Source: Pseudomonas svalbardensis
GTDB taxonomy: Bacteria; Pseudomonadota; Gammaproteobacteria; Pseudomonadales; Pseudomonadaceae
NCBI RefSeq assembly: GCF_030053115.1
Contig: NZ_CP125619.1
Coordinates: 1,055,001 to 1,119,000 of the forward strand
Direction: 5' to 3'
DNA: 64,000 bases
Made by a program: the position numbers and the translations under genes. Shown in pieces: positions 26,378-35,472 of the stretch (position 1 is its first letter; each line of letters opens with the position of its first letter). The notes beneath the pieces are model-generated. The model was not told the origin of the DNA and ran no database searches. It saw only the letters and a list, made by a program, of their open reading frames with translations.

Positions 26378-28711
26378 TTAGAACGCAACAGTCGTCTGCA
26401 CATAAACCGTCCGTGGTTCCCCCACATACTTACCCTTGTTGTTGTCATCAAACGAGCGGGTAAAGTACTGATGGTTGAAAATGTTCTTCACCCCCACCGC
26501 CACATTCAAGTCCGATAACTTCGGCCCGAAGTCATACGCTGCGCGGCTGCTGAACAACATGTACCCAGGAATCTTGCCGGTGCTGCCATCAGCGCTTTCA
26601 GTCGAGGTATTGGCGTTGTCGGCAAACTGGTCGCTCTGATAGCTGCTGTCCAGGTTCAGCTTCCAAGCGCCTTCGGTATAACCCACGCCAACCGTGCCTT
26701 TGTGTTTTGAGGAGAAGGGCACACGATTGCCCTTGTTCGGCCCATCTTCGCGGATGGTCGCGTCCACATAGGCGTAAGTGGCATAAACATCGAAACCAGC
26801 CAGTGAAGGGCTCAAATCATCGAGGGCATAATTGACGCTGGTTTCGATACCTTGATGGCGAGTCTCGCCACGGGCGATCACCGAATCGTTGGTCTGGTTG
26901 CTTTCGTACTGGTTGTCGAAGTTGATCAGGAACGCGCCGATCTCTGCCCGCAGCGCACCGTTGTCATAACGGGTGCCCAGCTCCCAGGTACGCGCCTTCT
27001 CCGGTTTCACTTCACCACTGGTCACCCGATTAGGCATCTGGCTGTATTGCACGCTGCCGAACGAGCCTTCGGTATTGGCGTAGAGGTTCCAGGTGTCGGT
27101 CACGTGATAGAGCACGTTCAACGCCGGCAGCGCCGTGTTGTAGTCGCCCTTGTACTTCACGTTCGTCAGGTTGTTGGTTTGTTGCGATTCGATCATCTCG
27201 TAGCGGATGCCCGGAGTGAAGGTCCACTTGCCGATGTCGATCCGGTCGTCGACGAAGAACGCATTGGCCTCGGTGCCGCCACGGGTGTCGCGGTCGTTGC
27301 GGCTGTCGGTGGTCGGGTACTCGTTGCTGGCGATCGGCGTGCGATAGCGCAATTCGTGGCCGGCTTCGTTGATGTAGCGATAGCCGACGCCGACTTCGTG
27401 GCTGGTCGCGCCGACATCAAAGCCCTGGGCAAAACGGGTTTCCAGGCCGCGCACCCAATACTCGCGAGGCGACAGCGAGAGGAACGTGCCCTGATCCAGG
27501 TAGCCGCTGCGCAATGTCTTGGTGAAGAAGGTGTTGGCGGTGAATTCCCGGCGATCTTCCTGATAGCGATAACCGACGTTGAACATCGTCCGACGGCCCC
27601 AGAACTGGTCTTTCGCACGCGTCGACTGGTAAGGGTTAGCGTCGTAATCGGCGACGTTCAGGCCGCCGGGCATGTCAGCCTTGCCTTCGTAATACTGGGC
27701 CATCGCGTTGAAGCTGTTGGCCTCGTCGAGCTGGTATTTACCCTTGAGGATCAGGTCGTCGATTTCGGTATCGCTGTGTTCTCGCCAGTCGCCACCGCGC
27801 GTGCCGGAATACAACAACGCACCGCCCAGACCGTTGTCGGCAGTGCCGCCGGCCAGCAGGTTGCCAGTGGTCTTGAAACCGTCGTGGCTGGAGGAAGGGC
27901 TGGTTTCGGTCTGAAAACCACCCTTGACCGTTGGCTCATCGGGAATCGCCCGGGTCACGAAGTTGACCACGCCGCCGACGTTCTGCGGACCGTAACGCAC
28001 GGCACCGCCGCCACGCACCACGTCCACCGCGTCCATGTTGCCCATGCTGATCGGTGCAAACGACAACTGCGGCTGACCATAAGGTGCGAAGGGCACCGGG
28101 ATACCATCCATCAATACCGTCGAGCGCGAGGCCAACCGCGGATTGAGCCCACGAATGCCGAAGTTCAGCGCCATGTCGTGGCTGCCGGTGCCGTTGTTGT
28201 CCGGCGCATTCACGCCGGGGATGCGGTTGAGCACGTCCTTGGCCTGAGTCGCGCCCTGGCGTTCGAACTCTTCGCGGCGGATCACGTCACGCGCGCCGGG
28301 ATGCTCGAAGACGTTGATTTGCGCCGCATCGCCGAGCCAGTCGCCGACGACTTTGGAGGTGTCCAGTTCCAACGCGGTATCGTCCACCGGTTGCAGGCTG
28401 AAGGCATTGTCACCTTCGGCGCGGGCTTGCAGGCCGGTGCCTTCGAGCAAGGCGTTCAAACCTTGCTCGGGGGTGTAGTTGCCTTCCAGACCGCGACTCT
28501 GCACGCCGCTGGTAACTTGCGAGCCAAAGGAAATCAGCACACCGGCTTCACGGCCGAACTGGTTGAGGGCGTTTTCCAGCGAGGACGGTGCGATGTGATA
28601 CGGCTTGGCGTCAGCGGCGTGTGCCAGCGCTACAGCGCCGAAACTCAGGCTGGCGCCCAGCAAGAGTTGGCGCAAGGTGCGGGCCAGCGGGGTGAGGCGG
28701 GTGAGTTGCAT
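26378..28711 (-). CDS. fecA: TonB-dependent ferric citrate-type receptor with signalling domain
   Basis: The 777-residue outer-membrane receptor has a signal peptide (to AHAAD, about residue 33), an STN signalling domain (about 35-115, KPYHIAPSSLENALNQFGRE), a plug (about 130-240, with RGLNPRLASRSTVLMDGIPV and RGGGAVRYGPQNVGGVVNFV) and a barrel ending in Phe. The plug and overall pattern are those of FecA. Start 28711 (MQLTRLTPLARTLRQ) has AGGA 8 nt upstream; the frame runs on to 28762. It lies downstream of fecI and fecR, so it is regulated by cell-surface signalling. An AAGGAAAG element on the minus strand about 35 bp upstream of the start could be part of a FecI-type promoter, but this is weak. 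Confidence 0.9.
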   Translation of the reverse strand: MQLTRLTPLARTLRQLLLGASLSFGAVALAHAADAKPYHIAPSSLENALNQFGREAGVLISFGSQVTSGVQSRGLEGNYTPEQGLNALLEGTGLQARAEGDNAFSLQPVDDTALELDTSKVVGDWLGDAAQINVFEHPGARDVIRREEFERQGATQAKDVLNRIPGVNAPDNNGTGSHDMALNFGIRGLNPRLASRSTVLMDGIPVPFAPYGQPQLSFAPISMGNMDAVDVVRGGGAVRYGPQNVGGVVNFVTRAIPDEPTVKGGFQTETSPSSSHDGFKTTGNLLAGGTADNGLGGALLYSGTRGGDWREHSDTEIDDLILKGKYQLDEANSFNAMAQYYEGKADMPGGLNVADYDANPYQSTRAKDQFWGRRTMFNVGYRYQEDRREFTANTFFTKTLRSGYLDQGTFLSLSPREYWVRGLETRFAQGFDVGATSHEVGVGYRYINEAGHELRYRTPIASNEYPTTDSRNDRDTRGGTEANAFFVDDRIDIGKWTFTPGIRYEMIESQQTNNLTNVKYKGDYNTALPALNVLYHVTDTWNLYANTEGSFGSVQYSQMPNRVTSGEVKPEKARTWELGTRYDNGALRAEIGAFLINFDNQYESNQTNDSVIARGETRHQGIETSVNYALDDLSPSLAGFDVYATYAYVDATIREDGPNKGNRVPFSSKHKGTVGVGYTEGAWKLNLDSSYQSDQFADNANTSTESADGSTGKIPGYMLFSSRAAYDFGPKLSDLNVAVGVKNIFNHQYFTRSFDDNNKGKYVGEPRTVYVQTTVAF

Positions 28712-28800
28712 GGACGACGATCCTGAGAAGGTGGAATCAAGGTGGCTTTCCTTCTCTGTCACGCCAGATCTGAAAAACGGCTCATTTATTTAGACGATCA

Positions 28801-29751
28801 TTACGCACGTGCCTCAACCGTCACCCAATACCGGGTAAAGCGCTTCACTTTCACCGGCAAACTGATTTCCAGCAGGTCAAGAATCCGTTCGCTGTCATCC
28901 AGTGGATACGTCCCGGAGATCAGCAAATCCGCGACCTTCGCATCGCAATTGAGTTGCCCGCGGCGATAGCGACCGAGTTCGTCGAGGAAATCGCCGAGGC
29001 GCAAGTGCGCGGCCACCAGCATGCCGTCGACCCAGGCGCCGCTGTTGGCGTCCAGCGGCACAGCGTTTGCGATGCCTTTTGCGCCAAAGCTCAACTGTCG
29101 GGCGCTTTGCAGTATCAGCGGTGAACGACCGTCGGGCGTCAACTCAACGCTGCCTTCGAACACCGCAACCTGGGTGTGATCGGAGAACTGCCGCACGTTC
29201 AAACGCGCGCCTTGAGTCTTCAACAGGCCTTGGGCGGTACGAACCTGAAACGCTTGGGCAGCGGTGAGCAGCATCTCGCCTTCGAGCAAGTGGATCAGCC
29301 GTTGTTGACCTTCAACGCGCACATCCACGGCGCTGGCGGTATTGAGCTGTAACTGATTGCCATCACCGAGCGGCACCTTGCGTCGCTGGCCGACCGGGCT
29401 GCGGTAATCGGCCAATAACGGCGGCAGTGGGTTGTGCTCGCGCATCCCCCACGTGACTGCGCAACCGGCACCGAGAATCAGCAGCAGTTTCAGCGCCTGA
29501 CGACGACTGCCGGATTTCGGCGCGTTGAGGGCTGCGTGGGCCAATGGCGAAGACAAACCGCGCAAGCGCTGATTGACCCTCTGAATATGTTCCCAGGCCC
29601 GTTGATGTTCACTGTGCGCATCATGCCATCGCTGCCAGGCGAGTTGCTGGCGTGGGGTCAACGGCCCTTGCTGCATTTCCATCAACCAATGCACCGCCTG
29701 TTCGGCGACTTGGGATGAAAAGTCCGGTGGAGAGTTTATTGAGTTGTTCAT
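28801..29751 (-). CDS. fecR: FecR family anti-sigma regulator
   Basis: The 316-residue protein has an N-terminal cytoplasmic domain (DUF4880-like, HWLMEMQQGPLTPRQQLAWQ, about residues 16-45) and one membrane span (about 85-103, ALKLLLILGAGCAVTW). The periplasmic FecR domain includes SPVGQRRKVPLGDGNQLQLN and VRTAQGLLKTQGARLNV. It passes the occupied-receptor signal from FecA to FecI. The ATG at 29751 overlaps the fecI stop by 4 nt (ATGA); the longer frame upstream is the antisense-free extension through fecI and is not real coding. Confidence 0.93.
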   Translation of the reverse strand: MNNSINSPPDFSSQVAEQAVHWLMEMQQGPLTPRQQLAWQRWHDAHSEHQRAWEHIQRVNQRLRGLSSPLAHAALNAPKSGSRRQALKLLLILGAGCAVTWGMREHNPLPPLLADYRSPVGQRRKVPLGDGNQLQLNTASAVDVRVEGQQRLIHLLEGEMLLTAAQAFQVRTAQGLLKTQGARLNVRQFSDHTQVAVFEGSVELTPDGRSPLILQSARQLSFGAKGIANAVPLDANSGAWVDGMLVAAHLRLGDFLDELGRYRRGQLNCDAKVADLLISGTYPLDDSERILDLLEISLPVKVKRFTRYWVTVEARA

Positions 29752-30317
29752 AAGGCGAAGTAGCAGCGCATCGCCGCTTTGTTCAGGTGACGTTTGACCG
29801 TGGCGATGGAAATCCCCAACTCGGTGGCGATCTGTGGATAAGTCAGGCCATCGACCTGCGCCAGCAGAAACGCGCGCTTGACCAGGCGCGGCAGGCCATC
29901 GAGCAACTGGTCCAACTCCATCAGGGTTTGCAGGATGATTGCCCGTTCTTCCTCTGATGGCGCCACGACTTCCGGCATCTGCGCCAACGCATCGAGGTAG
30001 GCACGTTCCAGATCCTGACGCCGGTAATGGTTGAGCAGCACGCGCTTGGCGATCGTCGTCAGGAAGGCTCGCGGCTCGATGATCTGCGGTGTTTCCCGTG
30101 CAGTCAGCACCCGCATGAAGGTGTCCTGGGCCAAATCCGCGGCGCTGTCCGGGCAGCCGAGCTTGCGTCGCAACCAACCGGTGAGCCAGGTGTGATGGGC
30201 GTGATAGAGGACTTCGACGGTATGGGCTGGCTGCAACGGGACCACTCCGAGCGCATTCGGATACGCTAGAGAACAAGAATTGTTCGCATTGTAGTGGTGG
30301 GTATCCGTATCCGGCAA
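29748..30317 (-). CDS. fecI: FecI-type extracytoplasmic-function sigma factor
   Basis: The protein, up to 189 residues, has sigma region 2 (about 50-95, AADLAQDTFMRVLTARETPQ) and region 4 (about 130-185, VDGLTYPQIATELGISIATV). The start is uncertain: ATG 30317 gives a 25-residue leader not typical of FecI, and an in-frame GTG at residue 25, before VPLQPAHTVEVLYHAH, would give the usual length. It is followed by fecR with a 4-nt overlap. The Fur-box-like site about 40 bp upstream suggests iron repression. Confidence 0.92.
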   Translation of the reverse strand: MPDTDTHHYNANNSCSLAYPNALGVVPLQPAHTVEVLYHAHHTWLTGWLRRKLGCPDSAADLAQDTFMRVLTARETPQIIEPRAFLTTIAKRVLLNHYRRQDLERAYLDALAQMPEVVAPSEEERAIILQTLMELDQLLDGLPRLVKRAFLLAQVDGLTYPQIATELGISIATVKRHLNKAAMRCYFAL

Positions 30318-30354
30318 TCGACTGTATCGGCGATCTCATCGGACTCTTTTGCAT

Positions 30355-30373
30355 ATGAGAATATTTATCATTA
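30355..30373. promoter_or_regulatory. Fur-box-like site shared by two iron operons
   Basis: ATGAGAATATTTATCATTA resembles the 19-bp Fur consensus GATAATGATAATCATTATC, with the TATCATTA right half best matched. It sits in the 117-bp gap between divergent fecI (ends at 30317) and the DUF3649 gene (starts 30435). One site could therefore repress both units when iron is plentiful. The call rests on the sequence match and the iron genes on both sides. Confidence 0.7.
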
Positions 30374-30434
30374 ATATTGCGGACTTGTTGGCCCCGTGAC
30401 GTTCACGAGGCTTCACCCGTTTCAAGGTCGAAAC

Positions 30435-30740
30435 ATGAAAGGCAAAATCACCGCGCTCGCCGTTTCCTACCGACTGGCCGTCACTTCCCGAGTGCTGGCC
30501 GCCGTGCTGGGGGGTTACCTCGTCGCGGCATTGGCCAGTGTCAGCCTGACGATGTGGCTGCCCATGGCTCGCGGCGAAGCGGTGGTCACCGGGATGATGA
30601 CCTCGTTTCTGGTCTATCTGGTCGCCGTCCTCTGGTGCTTTGCCTGTCGCAGTGCGTGGCAAGCCTGGTTCGGATTGTTCGTGCCGAGCGTGGTGTTGGC
30701 TGCGGTGTCGGGGCTGGCCTACTGGATGGGCCACTCATGA
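30435..30740 (+). CDS. DUF3649 small membrane protein
   Basis: The 101-residue protein (start ATG 30435, MKGKITALAVSYRLAV) has three hydrophobic segments (about residues 16-38, 48-66 and 74-95). It matches the DUF3649 pattern, a family found next to iron-uptake genes and PepSY membrane proteins. Its stop overlaps the PepSY start (ATGA), so the two are translationally coupled. It is first in the plus-strand iron operon behind the Fur-like box. Function is unknown; a role with the PepSY protein in handling imported ferri-siderophore is inference from context. Confidence 0.82.
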   Translation: MKGKITALAVSYRLAVTSRVLAAVLGGYLVAALASVSLTMWLPMARGEAVVTGMMTSFLVYLVAVLWCFACRSAWQAWFGLFVPSVVLAAVSGLAYWMGHS

Positions 30741-32317
30741 AAGAGGGCTTTCGACAGGCCATGGCCTGGCTGCACACCTGGGCCGGGTTGATCTTCGGCT
30801 GGCTGCTGTTCGCGATTTTCCTGACCGGCACGCTTGCCTATTTCAAGGATGAGATCAGCCACTGGATGCAGCCGGAAATTCCCGCCCGTGCGGTGTCCTC
30901 CGAAGCCAGTCTGACCCTGGCCCAGCACTACCTTGAGCAGCACGCCGCGGGTGCCTCGCGATGGCTCATCGATTTACCGGATGCTCGCGAACCCGGGCTA
31001 TCGGTGAGGTGGCAGCAAGCACCGGCCAAACCCGGCACGCGCGGTCAATTCACCGAAAAACGCCTCGACCCGCAAACCGGCGCAGAAGTGCAGGGCCGGG
31101 ACACACGCGGTGGCGAGTTCTTTTACCGCTTCCACTTTCAGTTGCAAATGCCCTATCCGTGGGGTCGCTGGCTGTCGACCATCGCAGCGATGGTGATGTT
31201 CGTCGCGCTGATCAGCGGGATCATCACCCACAAGAAAATCTTCAAGGACTTCTTCACCTTCCGCCCGCGCAAGGGCCAGCGCTCCTGGCTCGACGGGCAC
31301 AACGCGGTGGGTGTTCTGGTGTTGCCGTTTCATCTGATGATCACTTACAGCAGCCTGGTGATTTTCATGTCGATGGTGATGCCGGCGAGCATCGTCGCCT
31401 CTTATGGCAGTGACTTCGATACGTTTTACGATGAGGTGTTTCCTGCTTCCAGTGTCCCCGAACTTGCCGGTGAACCGGGTCAGTTGGCACCGTTGGTACC
31501 GCTGCTGGAACGGGCCAGCGAGCAATGGTCGGGCGGGCGGGTCGGGCGGCTGACGGTGAACAATCCGGGCGATGCGAATGCCTCGGTCATTCTTGCGCGT
31601 GACGGCGCCGACCGAGTGGTCCACGACTTTGGCAGCGCGTTGACATTCAACGGCGTGACCGGGCAGCTACTCAGCACGACGCCGAAGCAAGCACTGCCAA
31701 TGGCGATTGCCGGCAGTTTCTATGGCTTGCACATGGGCCATTTCGCCGGTCCGGTGTTGCGCTGGCTGTACTTCATTTGTGGTTTGGCGGGCACTGCGAT
31801 GATCGGTACCGGGCTGGTGATCTGGCTCGGCAAGCGTCAGCTCAAACATGTGAAGAGCGGTGTGATGCCGCTTGAGTTGCGACTGGTGGAAGTCCTGAAC
31901 ATCGCCAGCATGTCAGGGTTGATGGTCGCGGTAGCGGCGTTCTTCTGGGCCAATCGATTGTTACCGGTCGGAATGGCCGAGCGGGCGGATTGGGAAGTGA
32001 ACGGCTTCTTCATCGTCTGGGGCTTGAGTGTGTTGCACGCCATGGTCCGCCGTGGTCGTGCAGTGTGGGTCGAACAGTTGGCGCTGGCGGCGTTGCTGTT
32101 CTGTGCGGTGCCGCTGCTGAACGCGCTGACTACTCCCTATCACTTGGGCGTCACCCTGATGCAGGGCGATTGGGCCATGGCCGGTTTCGATCTGACGTGC
32201 CTGGGCAGTGGTCTGTTTTTCGCGTGGGCTGCGTGGAAAATGCAGCGCGCGGGGCAGGCTGGAATCGTCGCCCGACCGCGGGCGAAATCGATAATGCTTG
32301 AGCAAGAGGCGCACTGA
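30737..32317 (+). CDS. PepSY-associated membrane protein (putative ferric reductase type)
   Basis: The 526-residue inner-membrane protein has the PepSY_TM layout: a first span (about residues 10-34, AWLHTWAGLIFGWLLFAIFL), a periplasmic domain, spans near 150-170 and 195-215, a second periplasmic loop, and a cluster of C-terminal spans. Conserved histidines in or near spans (HTWAG, GHNAVG with PFHLMI, and LHMGHFAG) could bind haem. In Pseudomonas such proteins accompany siderophore receptors, and several (FoxB, FpvG) are implicated in reducing iron from siderophores. That role here is an inference. Overlaps with the genes on both sides indicate one operon. Confidence 0.85.
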   Translation: MKEGFRQAMAWLHTWAGLIFGWLLFAIFLTGTLAYFKDEISHWMQPEIPARAVSSEASLTLAQHYLEQHAAGASRWLIDLPDAREPGLSVRWQQAPAKPGTRGQFTEKRLDPQTGAEVQGRDTRGGEFFYRFHFQLQMPYPWGRWLSTIAAMVMFVALISGIITHKKIFKDFFTFRPRKGQRSWLDGHNAVGVLVLPFHLMITYSSLVIFMSMVMPASIVASYGSDFDTFYDEVFPASSVPELAGEPGQLAPLVPLLERASEQWSGGRVGRLTVNNPGDANASVILARDGADRVVHDFGSALTFNGVTGQLLSTTPKQALPMAIAGSFYGLHMGHFAGPVLRWLYFICGLAGTAMIGTGLVIWLGKRQLKHVKSGVMPLELRLVEVLNIASMSGLMVAVAAFFWANRLLPVGMAERADWEVNGFFIVWGLSVLHAMVRRGRAVWVEQLALAALLFCAVPLLNALTTPYHLGVTLMQGDWAMAGFDLTCLGSGLFFAWAAWKMQRAGQAGIVARPRAKSIMLEQEAH

Positions 32318-32644
32318 ATGTTCTTGGCCTTGTTGCTGTGCTACGGCGGTTTCACCGCGCTCTGTTTATCGATGGATCGGCATCACGCCGAACTGTTGGG
32401 GCGCAAGCCCTCGGCTCGTCGCCGTCAAGGAATGAAACTCAGTGGCTGGCTGTTGCTGGCGTTATCGCTGTGGGCTGCGGTGTCGTCGACGGGCTGGGGA
32501 CTTGGATTGGTGGAGTGGTTTGCGGTGTTGATGCTCAGCGCTTTGCTGCTGGTGTTGTTGATGCCGTATCGCCCGCGCCTGGCCTTGGCGTTGGCCGGGT
32601 TGAGCGTGCTCGCCAGCCCCGTCGCCGTGTTTGCAAAGGGCTGA
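32318..32644 (+). CDS. DUF3325 small membrane protein
   Basis: The 108-residue product starts directly after the PepSY stop. It has three hydrophobic segments and the DUF3325 opening (YGGFTALCLSMDRHHAELLG). DUF3649, PepSY and DUF3325 genes commonly form a trio in Pseudomonas iron operons. No activity is known. It precedes the ECF sigma gene by 4 bp. Confidence 0.82.
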   Translation: MFLALLLCYGGFTALCLSMDRHHAELLGRKPSARRRQGMKLSGWLLLALSLWAAVSSTGWGLGLVEWFAVLMLSALLLVLLMPYRPRLALALAGLSVLASPVAVFAKG

Positions 32645-32648
32645 CCTG

Positions 32649-33212
32649 ATGATCACCAGTCCACCGGAATCCCATGACGATGAACATCGCGGTGCGCGTG
32701 CGCATTTCCTGCAGGTGTTCCTTTCCCAGCGTTCGCAAATGGAAGCGCTGGTGAGCCGTCGTGTCGGTTGTCGGGCGACGGCCGCGGACCTGGTGCAGGA
32801 CTTGTTCCTGCGTTTCTGGCGTCGGCCGCTGGTGCAGGTTGAAGAGCTCAGCACTTACCTGTTGCGCTGCGCCGGCAACATCGCCATCGACCATTTGCGC
32901 AGTGAAGGCACGCGGGTGCGGGTCAACGAGGGCTGGATGCCGGATCAACCCGACAGTCACGGCAGCGAACCGCAAGCGGCGTTGGAGGCGGGCAACGACT
33001 TGCGTCACGTCGAAGCGGCGTTGCGCGCGCTGCCTGAGCGCACGCGGCAGATTTTTTTGCTCAACCGTATTCACGGGCGCAAATACGCCGAGATCGCCAA
33101 GGCCATGGGTTTGTCCCAAAGCGCCGTGGAAAAACATATGATGCGCGCCCTCGAGGCTTGCAAGGCCAGCCTGCGGGAACCCGAACCGCGCACGCCAGGG
33201 AAAGCACTGTGA
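32649..33212 (+). CDS. ECF sigma factor of the iron-starvation type
   Basis: The 187-residue protein (start ATG 32649, MITSPPESHDDE) has region 2 (ATAADLVQDLFLRFWRRP, about 44-61) and region 4 (HGRKYAEIAKAMGLSQSAVE, about 138-157). It is paired with the following FecR, whose GTG start overlaps its stop. It should direct transcription of the TonB receptor at 35673 when the matching siderophore is bound. FiuI or FoxI of P. aeruginosa are plausible relatives, but I cannot distinguish them. Confidence 0.9.
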   Translation: MITSPPESHDDEHRGARAHFLQVFLSQRSQMEALVSRRVGCRATAADLVQDLFLRFWRRPLVQVEELSTYLLRCAGNIAIDHLRSEGTRVRVNEGWMPDQPDSHGSEPQAALEAGNDLRHVEAALRALPERTRQIFLLNRIHGRKYAEIAKAMGLSQSAVEKHMMRALEACKASLREPEPRTPGKAL

Positions 33213-34198
33213 ACAACACCGAACGCGTCACCCCGACGCCCGCTCAGGAGCAGGCGGCCTTCGCCTGGCTGGGTCTGTTGCATGATCAGCCCAGCAGCGG
33301 CGATCAGGCCACCTTCAGCCATTGGCTACAGGCCGATCCAGCCCATGCCGAGGCTTACGCCCAGGCGCAAGTGGTGTGGGAGTTGACCGAAACACCGGCC
33401 CGAACGTTGGCCGATGAAGACGCGTTTGCCTTGCAGGGTTACCTCAACGCGATGAATCGCTCGCGCCGTACCAGCGTTCGGCGTTGGTCCGGTGCGTTGG
33501 CGATGGCCGCGTGTCTGGTGCTGATAATCGGCGTCGGTGCTGGCTGGCAACCGTCGCGCTGGGTCGACGATCTGGGCGCGGACTATGTGTCGGCGCCGGG
33601 CGAGATTCGCACCGTCACGCTGGCGGATCAGTCGCAAGTCACGCTTGATGCTGACAGCGCGATTGCGGTGGATTTCAGTCGTGGTGAGCGGCACGTTCAG
33701 CTGCGGCGCGGCGCTGGATTTTTCCGCGTGACCCACACCGGCGATCCGTTTGTGGTGGACGCTGAAAAAGGCCAGGCGCGGGTGCTGGGGACTCAGTTCG
33801 AAGTGCGACTGCAACCGCACGGCGCGCAGGTCACGGTGTTGTCCGGGCGGGTTGGTGTGACGGCGGACGAGCACGCCGCGCAACAAATCCTCATCGCTGG
33901 CCAGCAAGTGGCCTATGGCGAGGGTTCGGCGGAAACACTCCACGCGGTCGACAGCGAAGCGCAATTGGCGTGGCGTCAAGGTTGGCTCAACTACTACAAG
34001 GCAACACTCGCCGAGGTGGTGCAAGACCTTGGGCGTTATTACCCGGGACGGATTGTGCTGCTCAACGATGAACTCGCGGCGCGGCGGGTCAGTGGCAGCT
34101 TTCCGAGCAAGGATCCGCAAGCGGTGTTGAGTTCGTTGCAAGGGGTTTTGGGGTTTGAGCAGCACAAGGTTTTGGGGCATCTGATTATTTTGCGTTGA
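33209..34198 (+). CDS. FecR family anti-sigma regulator (second system)
   Basis: The 329-residue protein starts with GTG at 33209, overlapping the sigma stop (GTGA), then NNTERVTPTPAQEQAAFAWL. It has the cytoplasmic DUF4880-like part (about 10-50), one span (about 95-113, ALAMAACLVLIIGVGAGW), the FecR domain (SAPGEIRTVTLADQSQVTLD) and a C-terminal STN-like DUF4974 part (YPGRIVLLNDELAARRVSGS). It should bind the signalling domain of the receptor at 35673, from which it is now separated by an IS110 element. Confidence 0.92.
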   Translation: MNNTERVTPTPAQEQAAFAWLGLLHDQPSSGDQATFSHWLQADPAHAEAYAQAQVVWELTETPARTLADEDAFALQGYLNAMNRSRRTSVRRWSGALAMAACLVLIIGVGAGWQPSRWVDDLGADYVSAPGEIRTVTLADQSQVTLDADSAIAVDFSRGERHVQLRRGAGFFRVTHTGDPFVVDAEKGQARVLGTQFEVRLQPHGAQVTVLSGRVGVTADEHAAQQILIAGQQVAYGEGSAETLHAVDSEAQLAWRQGWLNYYKATLAEVVQDLGRYYPGRIVLLNDELAARRVSGSFPSKDPQAVLSSLQGVLGFEQHKVLGHLIILR

Positions 34199-34210
34199 GG
34201 CTGCTGGCCT

Positions 34211-34266
34211 CTTCGCGAGCAGGCTCGCTCCCACAGGGGAATGCATTCCAAAATGTGGGAGCAACT
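34211..34266. repeat. REP element, left of the IS110 insertion
   Basis: CTTCGCGAGCAGGCTCGCTC is followed by CCCACA and, after a short spacer, TGTGGGAGCAACTG. The first half is the standard fluorescens REP palindrome also found at 47850-47943. The second half keeps only the TGTGGGAGC beginning of its partner and then diverges. It follows the fecR stop by 12 bp. Confidence 0.75.
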
Positions 34267-34362
34267 GTCTTGATGATCTTTATTTTGAAGGCATATTGAT
34301 AGACAGCTGAATTCCCACAGCTTTACGCCATGCGATGCCCTACAGGAACACCGCGACCCGTT

Positions 34363-35292
34363 TTAGGCCAAGGGTTGTTTCCACTCAGTTCGGTCTCGGA
34401 TCATGGCGTTCAGTCGTATCAGCAGCACGCGCATACAGGCGATGAGCGCTACTTTTGCGCATTTGCCCTTACGACGCAGTGCGTCATACCGCGCTTTGAA
34501 CTCAGGCTGTCGCTGAATCACCACCCAGCACGCCATGTACATTGCCCGACGCGCAGCAAACCTGCCGCCGCTAATGTGGCGGGGGCCTTCATGCTTGCCA
34601 CTGTCGTCGTTGTAGGGGGCTATGCCTGCCAGCGCTGCAATCTCGTGCCGTCCAACCTCGCCCAGCTCGGGTAAGTAGGCCATCAAGCTGGCTGCCGTCA
34701 CGAGCCCTATACCCTTGACCGAGCACAAACGGGCCGTTTTATCACTGTCCAGGTCTTTAGCAGTTTGACGGATCAGCTTTTCTATCGACTTTATGGCTTG
34801 GCATAAATAGTCGATATGACTTCGCAGACAGGGTTTTACCGTGTCAGCAGAGGCTGTTTTAAGGCGCCGTATATCGTCGCCTTGCTGCTGAACAAAATTT
34901 TCGCGCTGCTGTACCAGCGCACGCAAATTGTCCTGTTCAGGGCTGGTGATTCGGTTGCTTGGCGACTTTATGACTTCGGCAAACTGCGCGAGCAGCCGCG
35001 CATCTATCGGGTCGGTTTTAGCGCGCTGCCCCATGGCCTTGGCAAAATCCCTGGCTCGGCGAGGGTTGATCCGCAAGACTTCGAAGCCGGCAGCCTGAAG
35101 CGCTTTCATGACCTCTCGCTCATAGCCGCCGGTGGCTTCCAGCAATACGCGGCTGACCTGATAGCGCTTTAACCAGTCAATCAGCGCAAGGAAATCACTG
35201 GCGGTATTGAGGTGACTCGCGCCAACGTCTTGCGGGTTAATCCGAACTTCAAGGGTATCTTTGGAAACATCGATGCCTGCGCAGGAAAACAT
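34363..35292 (-). CDS. IS110 family transposase (DEDD recombinase)
   Basis: The 309-residue protein has the N-terminal RuvC-like DEDD domain, with Asp8 (CAGIDVSKD), Glu52 (LLEATGGYE) and Asp94/Asp97 (KTDPIDARLL). A coiled-coil middle (about 125-180) and the C-terminal Transposase_20 domain follow, with GIGLVTAASLMAYLPELGE and the active serine in GPRHISGGRFAARR. All four acidic residues and the serine are present and the frame is intact, so it is probably functional. IS110 enzymes are guided by a structured RNA made from their own non-coding end. Confidence 0.95.
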   Translation of the reverse strand: MFSCAGIDVSKDTLEVRINPQDVGASHLNTASDFLALIDWLKRYQVSRVLLEATGGYEREVMKALQAAGFEVLRINPRRARDFAKAMGQRAKTDPIDARLLAQFAEVIKSPSNRITSPEQDNLRALVQQRENFVQQQGDDIRRLKTASADTVKPCLRSHIDYLCQAIKSIEKLIRQTAKDLDSDKTARLCSVKGIGLVTAASLMAYLPELGEVGRHEIAALAGIAPYNDDSGKHEGPRHISGGRFAARRAMYMACWVVIQRQPEFKARYDALRRKGKCAKVALIACMRVLLIRLNAMIRDRTEWKQPLA

Positions 35293-35391
35293 AGCCGATC
35301 CCTCTTACACTCAAAGGTGAGAGCACTCTGGCTGGGCACCACGCTTGTAATGTTCGAGGTCGGCTCGTTCAACTGTTCGGGCTCAATAACC

Positions 35392-35472
35392 AGAGCGGAG
35401 AGGTGAATGGCAGCATGGGCTCCCACACGTGCTTTAAGCACTCCGGGCATTCAGCTTGCCACTCACCGCTCT
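35392..35472 (-). ncRNA. Structured 5' end of the IS110 element, candidate bridge RNA
   Basis: Upstream of the transposase on the same strand, AGAGCGG(TGAG)TGGCA at 35472-35457 can pair with TGCCATTCACCTCTCCGCTCT at 35412-35392. Inside the loop is a further perfect hairpin GTGCTTAAAGCAC (35441-35429). IS110-group elements make a bridge RNA from the non-coding region before the transposase. A long stem with an internal hairpin in just that place is what would be expected for part of it. Exact ends and the target/donor guide loops cannot be set from the sequence alone. Confidence 0.4.

Noticed and set aside
26852-28726. 624-codon plus-strand frame opposite fecA
   Set aside because: It is Val/Gly/His-rich antisense reading of a clear TonB receptor gene, with no start site or domain.
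28801-30354. Single 517-codon minus-strand frame covering fecR and part of fecI
   Set aside because: Only the part from 29751 down matches FecR. Upstream it is an alternative frame of fecI. The ATGA overlap gives the true start.
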